Positions 63,380 through 64,000 of a DNA stretch of 64,000 nucleotides are shown in pieces (the stretch's first letter is position 1; every line of letters starts with the position of its first letter). Made by a program: the position numbers and the translations under genes. This DNA comes from Acanthacorydalis orientalis (Eukaryota > Arthropoda > Insecta > Megaloptera > Corydalidae). Below the pieces are notes generated by a model. It was not told the DNA's origin. It saw only the letters and a program-made list of their open reading frames with translations, and ran no database searches. Where the stretch lies: positions 17,915,245 to 17,979,244 of the forward strand of contig CM068322.1 in assembly GCA_034766995.1 (NCBI GenBank), written 5' to 3'.

Positions 63380-64000
63380 GAATAGTATTCAATTTTTAAC
63401 CCATTTGAATACATTTTCAAGTTTTTCATTTTTAAATTTATATTAATTACTAATTCTTAGATCAGTGAATTCCAAATTGTTTATTTAAATATTATATCTC
63501 AGTTTTAATTTGTTTGTGAACATATAAAAATGAATAAGACTATTCTAAGATAACACAGTTTTTTATTAAAATTTCATAAATGAAATATAATTGCCAAATC
63601 AAATTAACTTGTTACTATTCATTGTTAAAAGCAGATATAATTTAAAAAAAGCACATACATAAAATAGATTTGTATTTAATTAAAATTTGAAATACGAAAA
63701 AATCTACAGCCTAAGAAGCAATTATCATATATTAAATAAACAATATTAAAACGATAATATCTTTTAAGCTGAATTGTACGAAAAATATTGTAATTTCCAA
63801 AAAATATTAGCTTACTTCAAATAAACCATTATTAAATTATTTAAATATCAAAACTCTATTCAAGAATTAATTAAAAGAACAAATTAAAAAAATTTTATAT
63901 ACTTTCTAATTTTATAAACAGTTTAAACACTTCTACTAAGTAATAAAAATAAGAAGGTAAATAATGTGTACAAAAATTTAAATTTGCAATACAATGACTT
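62808..64000. other. AT-rich sequence with two long (AT)n tracts
   Basis: (AT)n tracts at about 63114-63179 and 63323-63378. No gene is supported; the plus-strand frame 63044-63310 reads through the first tract and is an artefact. Confidence 0.55.

Overview
The window is eukaryotic nuclear DNA from a very AT-rich genome. It has short, phase-consistent spliceosomal introns (47-491 bases), many (AT)n tracts, mariner-family relics and large tandem satellites. Together these point to an insect; a hymenopteran such as a bee is a reasonable but unproven guess. No operons, CRISPR arrays or other prokaryotic features are present.

Layout. (1) 1-22 kb is AT-rich non-coding DNA, with three internally deleted mariner elements (361-941, 8282-8865, 11588-12146), one copy of a foldback MITE (10669-10866), a degenerate tRNA-like remnant near 17.25 kb and scattered microsatellites. 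(2) 21.9-22.4 kb is an island of clearly higher GC ending in a perfect minus-strand splice donor, probably a promoter with a non-coding first exon. (3) 24.1-25.05 kb holds a decayed mariner transposase (minus strand) whose 3' end is duplicated in inverted orientation around an (AT)n loop. (4) 25.08-50.1 kb is a 25-kb satellite complex with mirror layout: about 80-bp repeats, 155-bp monomers in minus orientation (D'), a GC-rich linker, a 41-bp array (A), a polarity switch, the diverged reverse-complement 41-bp array (B), a 942-bp (GGAC)n tract, three composite hairpin repeats, and about 59 155-bp monomers in plus orientation (D). The last monomers decay into unique DNA by about 50.1 kb. (5) 51.0-55.05 kb, minus strand, is a complete 13-exon gene for intraflagellar transport protein IFT80 (766 residues). 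A candidate non-coding leader and a candidate last exon of a further minus-strand gene lie at 57.0-57.6 kb. (6) 57.6-64 kb is AT-rich DNA with long (AT)n tracts, a second copy of the foldback MITE and one weak candidate exon.

IFT80 is the only confidently functional protein gene; all 13 exon junctions were placed by hand and keep frame. The main novelty candidate is the mirrored satellite complex. Its arms carry the same repeat families in opposite orientation, the polarity switch falls in the palindromic core of the 41-bp unit, both families show multi-unit repeats, and it stops about 1 kb from the 3' end of IFT80.
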